Below are positions 51,690-60,733 of a stretch of 64,000 bases of DNA, one piece after another. How positions within the stretch are numbered: the stretch's first letter is position 1; every line of letters begins with the position of its first letter. Below the pieces are notes generated by a model that saw nothing but the letters and a program-made list of their open reading frames with translations, had not been told where the DNA came from and did not search any database. A program made the position numbers and the translations under genes. The DNA comes from Knoellia subterranea KCTC 19937 (GTDB lineage Bacteria > Actinomycetota > Actinomycetes > Actinomycetales > Dermatophilaceae): the NCBI RefSeq assembly GCF_000768685.1, contig NZ_AVPK01000003.1:62001-126000 (forward strand). Direction: 5' to 3'.

Positions 51690-53189
51690 ATGGCCGATCG
51701 CGTCCCCCACCTCGACCCCGACCGCATCGCCCTCCTGCGGGCCGATCTCACCGCGGCGGACTTCACCTTCGCCGGGGTGACCGAGGCGCTCGGGCCGCTC
51801 GCCAGCGGTGCCCTGTCCCGCGAACAGCCGCTTCCAGCGCGCCGGGTCGCGTCGGGGCAGACATCCGCGATCGCCACGCTCATCCGGCTGTTCACCCTCG
51901 GTGACCCCGTGGACGTCGCCGAGGTCAACGCGGCCCTTCCGACATTGCGGATCCAGGGGGCCGTCGCCCTCGGCCTCGTCGAGGAGGAAGGGGACGGGGT
52001 CATCGCGCGCGTCGACGTGCGGCCCTACGCCTCCGACGAACACCGGTGGTGGGTCGTCTCCGACCTCGCCGAACTCGTCACCCGGGCACCAGTGCGCCCC
52101 GACCACGTGCTCGGCATCGGCGGGGCCTCGACGACGCTCGCCGCGTGGACCATCCGCCGACAGGTGGCCACTGCCCTCGATCTCGGAACGGGCTGCGGCG
52201 TGCAAGCGCTCCACCTGGGTCCGCACGCGTCGTCGATCGTCGCCACTGACCTGTCGACGCGAGCCCTCGCGTTCGCCGCCTTCACCGCCGCCCTCAACGA
52301 GGTCGAGTGGGACATTCGTGAGGGCTCGATGCTCGAACCCGTTGAGGGACAACGGTTCCAGCTCATCGTGAGCAACCCACCGTTTGTCATCACACCGCGC
52401 ACCGGAGACGTGCCGCTGTTCGAGTACCGCGACGGTGGCGCCGCCGGGGATGCGATCGTCGCCGACCTCGTCCGCTCGGTGGGTGCTCATCTGGAGCCCG
52501 GTGGTGTCGCGCAGTTCCTCGGCAACTGGGAGGTGCCGCGCGGGTCGACGTGGACCGACCGGGTGCGGTCGTGGGTGGAGGGCATCGGCCTGGACGCCTG
52601 GGTCGTGCAGCGCGAGGTCCAGGACCCGGCGGAGTACGCCGAGACGTGGTCGCGCGATGGTGGTCACCATTCCGGGACGGCTGACTTCGATGCCATGTAT
52701 GCCGCGTGGCTCGACGACTTCGCTGCCCGCGACATCGAGTCCATCGGCTTCGGGGTCATCACCCTCCAGCGACCGGCCGTCGACCGCGAGCCGTTCATCG
52801 ACCTCATGGACGAGCGCCGGCCCGTGCCGGCCGCCATGGGGGAGACGGTGCAGGTGGGCCTCGAAGCGCGCACCTGGTTGGCCGAACACGCCGACGACGA
52901 GGTGCTCGACCGCTCGTGGAAGGCGACTCCCGACGTCACCGAGGAGCGGCACACGCTGCCCGGCGCCTCCGACCCCTCCGTCATCGTCGCCCGCCAGGGC
53001 GGCGGGCTGGGACGGATCATCACGCTGTCGACGGTCACCGCGGCATACCTCTCCGTTGCGGACGGCGAGCTCACGCCGAGGCAGGCGGCGGGCGCGATCG
53101 CCGGGATCCTCGAGCTCGACCAGGGCGAGGTGGAGCGTGAGGTCGTGGCCTTCGTCCGGGATGCCGCCAAGGACGGCCTCCTGGTCTGA
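51690..53189 (+). CDS. Class I methyltransferase with DUF7059 N-terminal domain
   Basis: 499 residues. N-terminal helical/winged domain (about 1-150, DUF7059-like), SAM-binding DLGTGCGVQALHL (about 168-180), and the catalytic SNPPFVITP (about 229-237), an NPPY-type motif of N-methyltransferases related to HemK/PrmC and RlmG. Glutamine or nucleic-acid base is the likely target. The C-terminal 170 residues are family-specific. Conserved near hppA/AIM24 in actinobacteria. Confidence 0.82.
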   Translation: MADRVPHLDPDRIALLRADLTAADFTFAGVTEALGPLASGALSREQPLPARRVASGQTSAIATLIRLFTLGDPVDVAEVNAALPTLRIQGAVALGLVEEEGDGVIARVDVRPYASDEHRWWVVSDLAELVTRAPVRPDHVLGIGGASTTLAAWTIRRQVATALDLGTGCGVQALHLGPHASSIVATDLSTRALAFAAFTAALNEVEWDIREGSMLEPVEGQRFQLIVSNPPFVITPRTGDVPLFEYRDGGAAGDAIVADLVRSVGAHLEPGGVAQFLGNWEVPRGSTWTDRVRSWVEGIGLDAWVVQREVQDPAEYAETWSRDGGHHSGTADFDAMYAAWLDDFAARDIESIGFGVITLQRPAVDREPFIDLMDERRPVPAAMGETVQVGLEARTWLAEHADDEVLDRSWKATPDVTEERHTLPGASDPSVIVARQGGGLGRIITLSTVTAAYLSVADGELTPRQAAGAIAGILELDQGEVEREVVAFVRDAAKDGLLV

Positions 53190-53341
53190 CTCCATGGGGT
53201 GCGCAGGGGCCCGCCCCCTGCGCTCGGCTGCTCGAGCCACGAGCATTCAGTGGAGCGGGGAGCGATCCGGCGGGGCCGCGGCGACGAATGACGTACAGGG
53301 TCGACTCCCCGACCCTCCCTGCGAAAGTGAGTTGATCCGCA

Positions 53342-53854
53342 ATGAAGCGCACTCTCCTCGGTGGCGCCATGGGCGCCGCCGGACTCGCGGCCGGCCTCAT
53401 GCTGGCTCCCAACGCCGCCCAGGCAGGCCACACCAATACCCTCATCGGCGCACACCTCACGGGGCGGGCCGAAGTCTCCGACGACGCCAAGGGCGTCGTC
53501 GGAGATCCGAACGGACGCGGCGAGGCCTATGTGTTCGGCATCGACGGCGATCCCACGACGCTGTGCTACATCCTCGAGGTGAGCAAAATCGACGAACTAG
53601 AGCAGGCTCCTGGCGGCGCGCGAATGGCGCACATCCACAAGGGTGCCGAGGGCACGAACGGGCCCGTCGAGGTCAATCTCGCGTGGCCGCAGGACGGCCA
53701 GGCCGCCGACTGCCTCACGGAGGGTGAAACGGGCAAGGGCCTCGACCCGGGCGAGGTCCAGGCGATTCTCGGCGACCCCGACGGCTACTACGTCAACGTC
53801 CACAACACCGAGTTCCCCGCGGGCGCCGTCCGAGGTCAGCTGCACACCGACTGA
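53342..53854 (+). CDS. Secreted CHRD-domain protein
   Basis: 170 residues. A signal peptide (MKRTLLGG, hydrophobic core, cleavage near NAAQA) precedes a CHRD domain (about 35-168): GAHLTGRAEV, AHIHKGAEGTNGPV, YYVNVHNTEFPAGAVRGQL. Two cysteines (LCYIL, DCLTE) may pair. CHRD domains occur in chordin and in bacterial secreted proteins; function in bacteria is unknown. It is monocistronic, ended by the hairpin at 53890. Confidence 0.88.
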   Translation: MKRTLLGGAMGAAGLAAGLMLAPNAAQAGHTNTLIGAHLTGRAEVSDDAKGVVGDPNGRGEAYVFGIDGDPTTLCYILEVSKIDELEQAPGGARMAHIHKGAEGTNGPVEVNLAWPQDGQAADCLTEGETGKGLDPGEVQAILGDPDGYYVNVHNTEFPAGAVRGQLHTD

Positions 53855-53889
53855 CGCCGTTCGACCCCTCGGCTGACCACGGTCGGCCT

Positions 53890-53953
53890 CGTGCCCGAAG
53901 CGGCCGCGCACTGCCTGGCCCCCGGCGTGTGCAGCGTCTCCGCTTCGGGCACG
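53890..53953 (+). terminator. Hairpin downstream of CHRD gene
   Basis: CGTGCCCGAAGCGG (53890-53903) pairs perfectly with CCGCTTCGGGCACG (53940-53953); a 36-base loop with further pairing lies between. Confidence 0.7.
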
Positions 53954-54048
53954 ACGTCGACGGTCGGGGCATCAGGGCGAGCTTGGTGAGTGAGTGGGGG
54001 TGCGGGGGAGGGGCTCGTGGAGGGCGTTTGTGCAGGTGGGAAAACTTG

Positions 54049-54084
54049 TTGTGAGTGAGTGCTCACTCACTCATACTTGAGGGC
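54049..54084 (+). promoter_or_regulatory. Promoter and TetR operator of ABC exporter operon
   Basis: TTGTGA (54049-54054), 17-bp spacer, CATACT (54072-54077); transcription would begin at or next to the GTG at 54085, a leaderless message. GAGTGAG-tg-CTCACTC (54053-54068) is a perfect inverted repeat filling the spacer and overlapping the -35 box, so a bound TetR dimer would block polymerase. Confidence 0.75.
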
Positions 54085-54711
54085 GTGACTCCCCGCGCCC
54101 CCGCCATGACCCGAGACGCCCGCCGCGCCTCGATCATCGCCGTGACGATGCCCCTCCTTCGCGAAAAGGGCCGCGTCGTCAGCACCAAGGAGATCGCTGC
54201 GGCGGCCGGCGTCGCTGAGGGAACGATCTTCAAGGTCTTCGACAACAAGGACGAGTTGATCGAGGCGACCATCCAGGACGCCTTCGACAACACCACGGTC
54301 CTCACCGAACTCGAGGACATCGACCGCGACCTCCCGCTTCGGGACCGGCTCTCGGCAGCGGTGGCGATCATGCAGGACCACCTGCGGGGAATGTTCGCCC
54401 TGATGACAGTGCTGCAGGCCTCGGGGAAACCGATGCAGCCACCGCGACACGACAGTGAAGCCCATCGACGCAGGGAGGAGTCGACGGCCCGTCTCGACGA
54501 GGCCTTCGTCGACCTCATCGGCGACGACGTGGCCCAACTGCGCGTCGGGGCAACCCGATTCATCGGCTACCTGCGGATGCTCACCCTTTCGAGCGTCCAT
54601 CCCATCCTCGGCGGGGAGTTCTCGACCCCGGAGGAACTCGTCGAGGTCCTCCTCGACGGCGCCCTCGACCGCAACAACACCCACTCCACCACCAACCGGA
54701 GGAAGAAGTAG
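54085..54711 (+). CDS. TetR-family regulator of the ABC exporter
   Basis: 208 residues. The N-terminal helix-turn-helix [20 protein letters not shown] (about 33-52) is canonical; the ligand domain is unassigned. Its TAG stop shares a base with the exporter's GTG, so regulator and exporter form one autoregulated operon. Inducer likely a substrate of the exporter. Confidence 0.9.
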   Translation: MTPRAPAMTRDARRASIIAVTMPLLREKGRVVSTKEIAAAAGVAEGTIFKVFDNKDELIEATIQDAFDNTTVLTELEDIDRDLPLRDRLSAAVAIMQDHLRGMFALMTVLQASGKPMQPPRHDSEAHRRREESTARLDEAFVDLIGDDVAQLRVGATRFIGYLRMLTLSSVHPILGGEFSTPEELVEVLLDGALDRNNTHSTTNRRKK

Positions 54712-56447
54712 TGCTGCTACGAATCATGCGCGACTACCTGCGCCCCTACCGCGGGGCGCTCACGGTGCTCGTGCTGCTGCAGCTGGCGGGCACGATCGCC
54801 TCGCTCTACCTGCCCAGCCTCAACGGCAAGATCATCGACGATGGGGTGGCCAAGGGCGACACCGACTACATCGTGAGCACCGGCGGCTGGATGCTCGCTG
54901 TCTCGCTCATCCAGATCGCGGCGACGATCGCCGCGACCTACCTCGGCGCCAAGGCCGCCTCCGGCTTCGGCCGCGACCTCCGCGCCGGCATCTTCGCCCG
55001 GGTCGGCGACTTCTCCGCGCAGGAGGTCTCGCGCTTCGGGGCGCCGACGCTCATCTCGCGCAACACCAACGACGTCACCCAGATCCAGACGGTCGTCTTC
55101 ATGGGCGCGGCGATGATGGTCAGCGCGCCGATCATGATGGTCGGCGGCATCATCATGGCGCTGCGCGAGGACGTCGGTCTGTCCTGGCTCGTCGCCGTCG
55201 CGGTGCCGCTGCTCGCGCTGTGCGTCTCGCTCGTCATCCGCCGGATGATCCCGAACTTCCGCCTCATGCAGGAGTCCGTCGACTGGGTCAACCGCATCCT
55301 GCGCGAGCAGATCACCGGTATCCGCGTCGTGCGTGCCTTCGTCCGCGAGGACCACGAGGAGGCGCGCTTCGCCGAGGCCAACACTCAGTACACCAACACC
55401 GCCCTCGCGGTCGGCCGACTGCAGGCCCTCGTCTTCCCCATCGTCATGCTCATCTTCAACGCCTCGACGGTCGCGGTCCTGTGGTTCGGCGCGCACCGTG
55501 TCGAGAACGGGCAGATGCAGATCGGCGCCCTCACGGCGTTCATGTCCTACCTGATGCAGATCCTCATGTCGGTCATGATGGCGACCTTCATGTCGATGAT
55601 GATCCCGCGCGCGACGGTGTCGGCGAACCGCATCGCCGAGGTCCTCGACACGGACTCGACTGTGGTCCAGCCGATCCAGGCGCAGGCCATCCCCGAGGGT
55701 GGCACGGCGGTGGAGTTCCGCGATGTCGAGTTCGCCTATCCGGGGGCGGATGTCCCTGTCCTGCAGGGGATTTCGCTCACCGCAGAGCCGGGTCGCACGA
55801 CCGCCATCATCGGCAGCACCGGCTCCGGCAAGTCCACTCTGCTGTCTCTCGTCCCGCGTCTCTACGACGTCACCGACGGCGCCGTCCTGCTCGGCGGGGT
55901 CGACGTTCGCGACGCCACGCTCGAGGACGTCTGGTCCCACATCGGCCTCGTGCCGCAGAAGCCCTATCTCTTCACGGGCACGGTCGCGTCGAACCTGCGT
56001 TACGGCGACGCGAACGCCACCGACGACGACCTGTGGGAGGCCCTGCGCATCGCCCAGGCCGAGGACTTCGTCCGAGCCATGCCCGAGGGACTGGAGAGCC
56101 ACATCGCCCAGGGCGGAACGAACGTGTCCGGTGGTCAGCGCCAGCGCCTCGCCATCGCGCGGGCGCTCGTCGCCAAGCCGGAGGTGTTCCTCTTCGACGA
56201 CAGCTTCTCGGCCCTGGACCTCTCCACGGACGCGAGGCTGCGCGAGGCACTCAAGCCGGTCACCCGGCATACAACGGTTGTTGTTGTCGCACAACGGGTT
56301 TCGACCATCATCGACGCCGACCACATCGTCGTCCTCGACGACGGAAAGATCGTCGGCCAGGGGACCCACGACCAGCTGCTCGAGACGTGCCCGACGTATG
56401 TCGAGATCGTCGAGAGCCAGCGCAGTGCAGAGGAGGCAGCAGCGTGA
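54711..56447 (+). CDS. ABC exporter half-transporter, first subunit (degenerate catalytic site)
   Basis: 578 residues. Six transmembrane helices (about 15-310), then Walker [10 protein letters not shown], signature [10 protein letters not shown], Walker [13 protein letters not shown]. The catalytic Glu after Walker B is Asp here, the mark of the inactive ATP site in heterodimeric exporters such as TM287/288 and BmrCD. It pairs with the next gene (GTGA overlap). Multidrug or lipid export is probable. Confidence 0.93.
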   Translation: MLLRIMRDYLRPYRGALTVLVLLQLAGTIASLYLPSLNGKIIDDGVAKGDTDYIVSTGGWMLAVSLIQIAATIAATYLGAKAASGFGRDLRAGIFARVGDFSAQEVSRFGAPTLISRNTNDVTQIQTVVFMGAAMMVSAPIMMVGGIIMALREDVGLSWLVAVAVPLLALCVSLVIRRMIPNFRLMQESVDWVNRILREQITGIRVVRAFVREDHEEARFAEANTQYTNTALAVGRLQALVFPIVMLIFNASTVAVLWFGAHRVENGQMQIGALTAFMSYLMQILMSVMMATFMSMMIPRATVSANRIAEVLDTDSTVVQPIQAQAIPEGGTAVEFRDVEFAYPGADVPVLQGISLTAEPGRTTAIIGSTGSGKSTLLSLVPRLYDVTDGAVLLGGVDVRDATLEDVWSHIGLVPQKPYLFTGTVASNLRYGDANATDDDLWEALRIAQAEDFVRAMPEGLESHIAQGGTNVSGGQRQRLAIARALVAKPEVFLFDDSFSALDLSTDARLREALKPVTRHTTVVVVAQRVSTIIDADHIVVLDDGKIVGQGTHDQLLETCPTYVEIVESQRSAEEAAA

Positions 56448-58441
56448 GCGGGGACCGGATCCTGACCGAAGAGGAGAAGGCTGCCGAGCAGCGTCGCGGG
56501 CCGGCCGCCGCGCAGCGCGGTGGACCGCCGCACATGCGGGTCGGCCAGCCGGGGGAGAAGTCCGCGAACTTCGTCCCGTCGGCCAAGCGCCTCCTGGGAC
56601 TCATGCGCCCCGAACGACTTGCCCTGTATGCCGTCCTCGCCTTTGCCGTGGCCAGCGTCGCCCTCAACGCGATCGGGCCGAAGATCCTCGGCCGGGCCAC
56701 CGACCTCATCTTCGCCGGCGTCGTCGGCAAGCAGCTGCCGGCCGAGGGCACCGTCGCGCAGATCGCTGCCGGCCTGAGGGCGCGGGGGCAGGACACCTTC
56801 GCCGACATGATCGAGGGCATGCCGCACCTCGTGCCCGGGGTCGGCATTGACTTCGGTGCCGTCGGGCGGGTGCTCCTGCTCGTCATCGGCCTCTACGTCG
56901 TCGCGAGCCTGCTCCAGTGGGCCATGGGGTGGATCCTCACCGGCGCCGTCAACCGCACCATCTTCAACCTGCGGCGCGACGTCGAGGACAAGCTCAACCG
57001 ACTGCCCCTGCCGTACTTCGACCAGCAGCCGCGCGGTGAGCTCCTCAGCCGCGTCACGAACGACATCGACAACGTCTCGCAGAGCCTGCAGCAGACCCTG
57101 AGCCAGATGCTCACGTCCCTGCTCACGGTGATCGCGATGGTGACGATGATGCTCTACATCTCGCCGCTGCTCGCGCTCATCGCGCTCGTGACGATCCCGA
57201 TCACCATGGTCGTGACCGCGATGATCGGCAAGCGTTCGCAGAAGCACTTCGTGCAGCAGTGGAAGTCGACTGGTGAGCTCAATGGCATCGTCGAGGAGAC
57301 GTTCACGGGCCACCAGCTCGTCAAGGTCTTCGGGCGGCAGGAGGAGGTGCGCGAGTCGTTCCGCACCAAGAACGACGACCTCTTCGCTGCCGGGTTCGGT
57401 GCGCAGTTCGTCAGCGGCATCATCATGCCGACGATGATGTTCATCGGGAACCTCAACTACGTCATCGTCGCCGTCGTCGGTGGCCTCCGCGTGGCGAACG
57501 GGTCGATGACGCTCGGTGACGTCCAGGCGTTCATCCAGTACTCACGCCAGTTCACCCAGCCGCTCACCCAGGTGGCATCGATGGCGAACCTGCTGCAGTC
57601 CGGAGTCGCTTCTGCCGAGCGGGTTTTCGAGGTTCTCGACGCACCGGAGCAGTTGGCCGAGGTGGAGGCGCCCACCGTCCTCGCCGACCCGCACGGGCGC
57701 GTCGAGTTCGAGGACGTGTCCTTCTCCTACGACCCCGAGAAGCCGCTCATCGAGCACCTCGACCTCACCGTCGAGCCGGGCCAGATGGTCGCCATCGTCG
57801 GCCCCACCGGCGCGGGCAAGACGACGCTCGTCAACCTCATCATGCGGTTCTACGAGCTCGACTCCGGTCGCATCACGCTCGATGGCGTCGACATCACCGA
57901 CCTCTCGCGGCACAACCTGCGCGGCGAGATCGGCATGGTCCTCCAGGACACGTGGCTCTTCGGTGGGACGATCCGCGAGAACATCGCCTACGGCCGGCCC
58001 GGTGCGTCCGACGAGGACGTCATCGAGGCCGCGAAGGCGACGTATGTCGACCGGTTCGTGCACTCCTTGCCCGACGGCTACGACACGAAGCTCGACGACG
58101 AGGGCGGCAACATCAGCGCCGGCGAGAAGCAGCTCCTCACCATCGCCCGGGCGTTCCTCTCGGACCCGGCGCTGCTCATCCTCGACGAGGCCACGTCGTC
58201 GGTGGACACGCGCACCGAGAAGCTCGTGCAGGACGCGATGTCGGCGCTGCGTCAGGACCGGACGAGCTTCGTCATCGCCCACCGCCTCTCGACGATCCGC
58301 GACGCCGACCTCATCCTCGTGATGGAGAACGGTCGGATCGTCGAGCAGGGTTCGCATGCGGAGTTGCTCGCGGCGGGTGGAGCGTTCGCGGACCTGTATG
58401 CCGCGCAGTTCCGTTCCGCTGTCGCCGAACCCGTCGACTGA
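56444..58441 (+). CDS. ABC exporter half-transporter, second subunit
   Basis: 665 residues. An N-terminal extension of about 45 residues and an insert of about 55 residues between the first two helices ([20 protein letters not shown]) distinguish it from the partner. Walker [10 protein letters not shown], Walker [13 protein letters not shown] with intact Glu, signature [10 protein letters not shown] (deviant LSGGQ). Together the two halves give one active and one degenerate ATP site. A 19-bp hairpin follows. Confidence 0.93.
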   Translation: MSGDRILTEEEKAAEQRRGPAAAQRGGPPHMRVGQPGEKSANFVPSAKRLLGLMRPERLALYAVLAFAVASVALNAIGPKILGRATDLIFAGVVGKQLPAEGTVAQIAAGLRARGQDTFADMIEGMPHLVPGVGIDFGAVGRVLLLVIGLYVVASLLQWAMGWILTGAVNRTIFNLRRDVEDKLNRLPLPYFDQQPRGELLSRVTNDIDNVSQSLQQTLSQMLTSLLTVIAMVTMMLYISPLLALIALVTIPITMVVTAMIGKRSQKHFVQQWKSTGELNGIVEETFTGHQLVKVFGRQEEVRESFRTKNDDLFAAGFGAQFVSGIIMPTMMFIGNLNYVIVAVVGGLRVANGSMTLGDVQAFIQYSRQFTQPLTQVASMANLLQSGVASAERVFEVLDAPEQLAEVEAPTVLADPHGRVEFEDVSFSYDPEKPLIEHLDLTVEPGQMVAIVGPTGAGKTTLVNLIMRFYELDSGRITLDGVDITDLSRHNLRGEIGMVLQDTWLFGGTIRENIAYGRPGASDEDVIEAAKATYVDRFVHSLPDGYDTKLDDEGGNISAGEKQLLTIARAFLSDPALLILDEATSSVDTRTEKLVQDAMSALRQDRTSFVIAHRLSTIRDADLILVMENGRIVEQGSHAELLAAGGAFADLYAAQFRSAVAEPVD

Positions 58442-58455
58442 GCCGGTTCGCCACC

Positions 58456-58514
58456 ACACGACCGCGGGGAGGTCGCGCCAGCTGTGTGCTGGTGTGACCT
58501 CCCCGCGGTCGTGT
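58456..58514. terminator. Perfect 19-bp hairpin between convergent genes
   Basis: ACACGACCGCGGGGAGGTC (58456-58474) and its complement (58496-58514); inner CCAGC/GCTGG extends the stem. Ends the exporter operon and the minus-strand reductase gene. Confidence 0.85.
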
Positions 58515-58538
58515 TGCGGAAGGGCTCAGGCCTCGGGG

Positions 58539-59114
58539 TCAGCGGACGACGCCGAAGCCACCGTTCCAGGAGACCTTCTCGCCGGCGGCGAGGGTGATCT
58601 GGAGGAAGCCAAGGGCCTCGAGCTCACGGGCGCGCTTGAGAGCGCCGGCGTCGATGACCGTGAGGCCACCGGCCTCGACGAACTCCGCCACGGTGGCCTT
58701 GGCGTCGGCGTCGTCACCGGCGATGAGGACGGTCGTGGGGAGCGGGCCAACCTCCTTGGCGGCGAGGGTGCCGCCGAAGGTGGTGTTGAAGGCCTTGACG
58801 ACCTTGGCCTCGGGGAGCGCCTCGGCGATGACCGCGGCTGCAGAGGAGTCTGCGGGGACGGTGAGCCCGTCGAAGGTCTCGAAGTTCACCGGATTGGTGA
58901 TGTCGACGATGACCTTGCCGGCGAGCTGCTCGCGGCGGGCCTCGATGATCCCGGCGACCTCCGGGTAGGGGACGGCGAGGACGACGATGTCGCCCTGGAC
59001 CGGGGTGGCCGCGTCGGCCTTGCCGAGGGTCTGAACGTCGTTGTTGCCGGCCTGGGCGATGCCGGCGATGGCGCCGCCCATGTTGCCGCTGCCGAAGATC
59101 GTGATGCTGCTCAT
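58539..59114 (-). CDS. NADPH/F420-type oxidoreductase (FNO-like NAD(P)-binding protein)
   Basis: 191 residues from ATG 59114. IFGSGNMGGAIAGIAQ is the dinucleotide-binding loop; VVLAVPYPEV, VDITNPV and KAFNTTF match F420H2:NADP oxidoreductase-like proteins. It could shuttle hydride between NADPH and F420 or act on another small cofactor. It is divergent from a MarR gene with a perfect palindrome in the shared promoter, so it belongs to that regulator's local regulon. Confidence 0.8.
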   Translation of the reverse strand: MSSITIFGSGNMGGAIAGIAQAGNNDVQTLGKADAATPVQGDIVVLAVPYPEVAGIIEARREQLAGKVIVDITNPVNFETFDGLTVPADSSAAAVIAEALPEAKVVKAFNTTFGGTLAAKEVGPLPTTVLIAGDDADAKATVAEFVEAGGLTVIDAGALKRARELEALGFLQITLAAGEKVSWNGGFGVVR

Positions 59115-59142
59115 TGGTGCTCCTCTGGGTCGGGCCGTGCTG

Positions 59143-59168
59143 ATAATAGTTGAGACTACAACTATTAT
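59143..59168. promoter_or_regulatory. MarR operator in reductase/marR divergent promoter
   Basis: ATAATAGTTG-agacta-CAACTATTAT, 10-bp perfect arms. A second, shorter pair GGTTG...CAACC follows at 59169-59184. AT-rich and unlike the surroundings. Confidence 0.8.
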
Positions 59169-59235
59169 GGTTGTTTTTGCAACCAACCTGCACATGCGGG
59201 CATTCCGACAGGCCTCTCCCGCTAGGGTCGGATCC

Positions 59236-59742
59236 GTGGCCGAAGAGGATCAGGTTCAGTGGCTCGACCGCGATGAGATGACGGCGTGGCTGCGGCTCAT
59301 TGCCGTGGCCGAACGGCTTCCCGGCGTGCTCGACACGCAGCTCAGGCGTGACAGTGGTCTCACGCACTACGAGTACCAAGTGCTCGCGATGCTGTCCGCG
59401 GCCCCCGAGCGCACCCTGCGGATGACCCAGCTCGGACGCGAGACCAATGCGACTCTCCCGCGCCTTTCGCACGTCGTCCGCCGCCTCGAGGAGCGAGGTC
59501 TTGTGCGGCGATTGGTCGCCCCTGACGACAAGCGAGCCACCGACGCCTCGCTCACCGACGCCGGGTGGGACGTCCTCGTCGAGGCTGCGCCGGGGCATGT
59601 GGGCACGGTCCGAGAGCACGTGCTCGACCCGCTCACGCCCGGGCAGGTGTCTGCCCTGTCCGACGCGCTCGGGGCCATCCTCACCAGGATCGACCCGCTC
59701 GGCGACGCTCCGCGGGACCAGCGCGACCTCGACAAGAGCTGA
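59236..59742 (+). CDS. MarR-family regulator (MhqR-like)
   Basis: 168 residues from GTG 59236. Winged helix TLRMTQLGRETNATLPRLSHVV and wing VAPDDKRATDASLT (about 60-110). Matching TAGTTG/CAACTA sites lie before this gene and before the VOC gene downstream. Together with a VOC dioxygenase and an esterase remnant this mirrors the MhqR quinone-response regulon of Bacillus subtilis; the inference is from gene content. Confidence 0.85.
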   Translation: MAEEDQVQWLDRDEMTAWLRLIAVAERLPGVLDTQLRRDSGLTHYEYQVLAMLSAAPERTLRMTQLGRETNATLPRLSHVVRRLEERGLVRRLVAPDDKRATDASLTDAGWDVLVEAAPGHVGTVREHVLDPLTPGQVSALSDALGAILTRIDPLGDAPRDQRDLDKS

Positions 59743-59781
59743 CTCGTCGGGTGGTCGGAACAGATCGGCGCGCTCTTGAGT

Positions 59782-59805
59782 TAGTTTGGTTGTAATCACA
59801 ACTAA
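59782..59805 (+). promoter_or_regulatory. MarR operator upstream of VOC gene
   Basis: GTTGT-aatc-ACAAC (59789-59802) within TTAGTTTG...CTAAT. Shares TAGTTG-type half-sites with the palindrome at 59143-59168. About 30 bp before the VOC start codon. Confidence 0.65.
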
Positions 59806-59832
59806 TCCGTCGCCCGTACCCAGGAGTTCGCC

Positions 59833-60342
59833 ATGGCCATCAACCCGGTTCGCCTCAACCACGCCGTCTTCTACGTCGCCGACCTCGAGCGGTCGGTCGC
59901 TTTCTACACCGAGGTCTTCGGCATGGAGGTCGTCGCGAGTGAGCCGCGTTTCGGTGCGGCCTTCCTCCGCCTGCCGCGTTCGGGCAATCACCACGACCTC
60001 GGACTGTTCGGCGTCGGCCCCGACTCGACCCCGAAGACCCGCCGCACCGGCCTCTACCACCTCGCCTGGCAGGTCGATGAGATCACCGACCTCGAGGTGG
60101 CCCGCGACCTGCTCACCGGCGCCGGCGCCTACGTCGGCGAGTCCGACCACGGCGCGACCCGCAGCGTCTACGGCAAGGACCCCGACGGCAACGAGTTCGA
60201 GATCATGTGGATGCTCCCCGTCGAGAAGTGGGGCGAGTTCGACGATCTAGCGCCCGTCCTCCCGCTCAACCTCGACGCCGACATCGCCGAGTGGGGCGGC
60301 GTCCGCACCGCCGGTCGCGTCGTGACCGAGGCGCCGGCATGA
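59833..60342 (+). CDS. VOC-family dioxygenase/glyoxalase
   Basis: 169 residues. Two beta-alpha-beta-beta-beta modules: LNHAVFYVADLERSVAFYTEVFG at the start (split by Asp-Leu) and LYHLAWQVDE ... SVYGKDPDGNEFEIMW. Metal ligands are His10, His67-type and Glu in NEFEIMW. Resembles MhqO/MhqE ring-cleavage dioxygenases that open hydroquinones. Coupled by ATGA to a decayed hydrolase. Confidence 0.88.
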   Translation: MAINPVRLNHAVFYVADLERSVAFYTEVFGMEVVASEPRFGAAFLRLPRSGNHHDLGLFGVGPDSTPKTRRTGLYHLAWQVDEITDLEVARDLLTGAGAYVGESDHGATRSVYGKDPDGNEFEIMWMLPVEKWGEFDDLAPVLPLNLDADIAEWGGVRTAGRVVTEAPA

Positions 60343-60629
60343 GCGACTTTTGCGCCGCCCGTTGTCTCCCGCGCCGGCTCAGCCGAACCCGAGGCGCCGC
60401 TCGTCGTCCTCCTGCACGGCCGTGGCTCGGACGAGACCCAGATCGTGAGTCTTGCCGGGCGCCTCCCGAGCGGGCCGGCATACGCCGCGGTTCGGGCTCC
60501 GATCGCCGAAGGCGGCGGTCCGGTGCGACGACGACGACGTATCGCGACAACGGTGGGCACGGCATCTCACTCGACGCCGCCCGTGCCCTGAGCGACTGGA
60601 TCGGCGAGCGGCTCTCCACCAGCTCCTGA
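60339..60629 (+). pseudogene. Decayed phospholipase/carboxylesterase (MhqD-like)
   Basis: Start ATG overlaps the VOC stop. An extra T in the TTTT at 60348-60351 shifts the frame; beyond it APLVVLLHGRGSDE and SGPAYAAVRAPIAEG form the N-terminal part of an alpha/beta hydrolase. The catalytic Ser region is gone and the sequence jumps to the C-terminal GGHGISLDAARALSDWI in another frame. So about 100 codons are deleted. The intact ancestor would have been the esterase of a VOC-esterase operon. Confidence 0.75.
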
Positions 60630-60733
60630 CCTGCCGAACCGGGGGTCTCCTCGTCCCCGATCGAAGCCCGGTGCGGGAGTAGGTTGAATTCGTCCGGGCT
60701 CAGCGAGCCGACCCGAGCACGAGGAGGTCGCCG

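Noticed and set aside
54455-56443. Fusion of TetR region and second ABC subunit in a single 1328-codon frame
   Set aside because: Upstream of 56444 the frame is antiphase to tetR and the first ABC gene and lacks any domain; the real start is the GTG overlapping the first subunit's stop.
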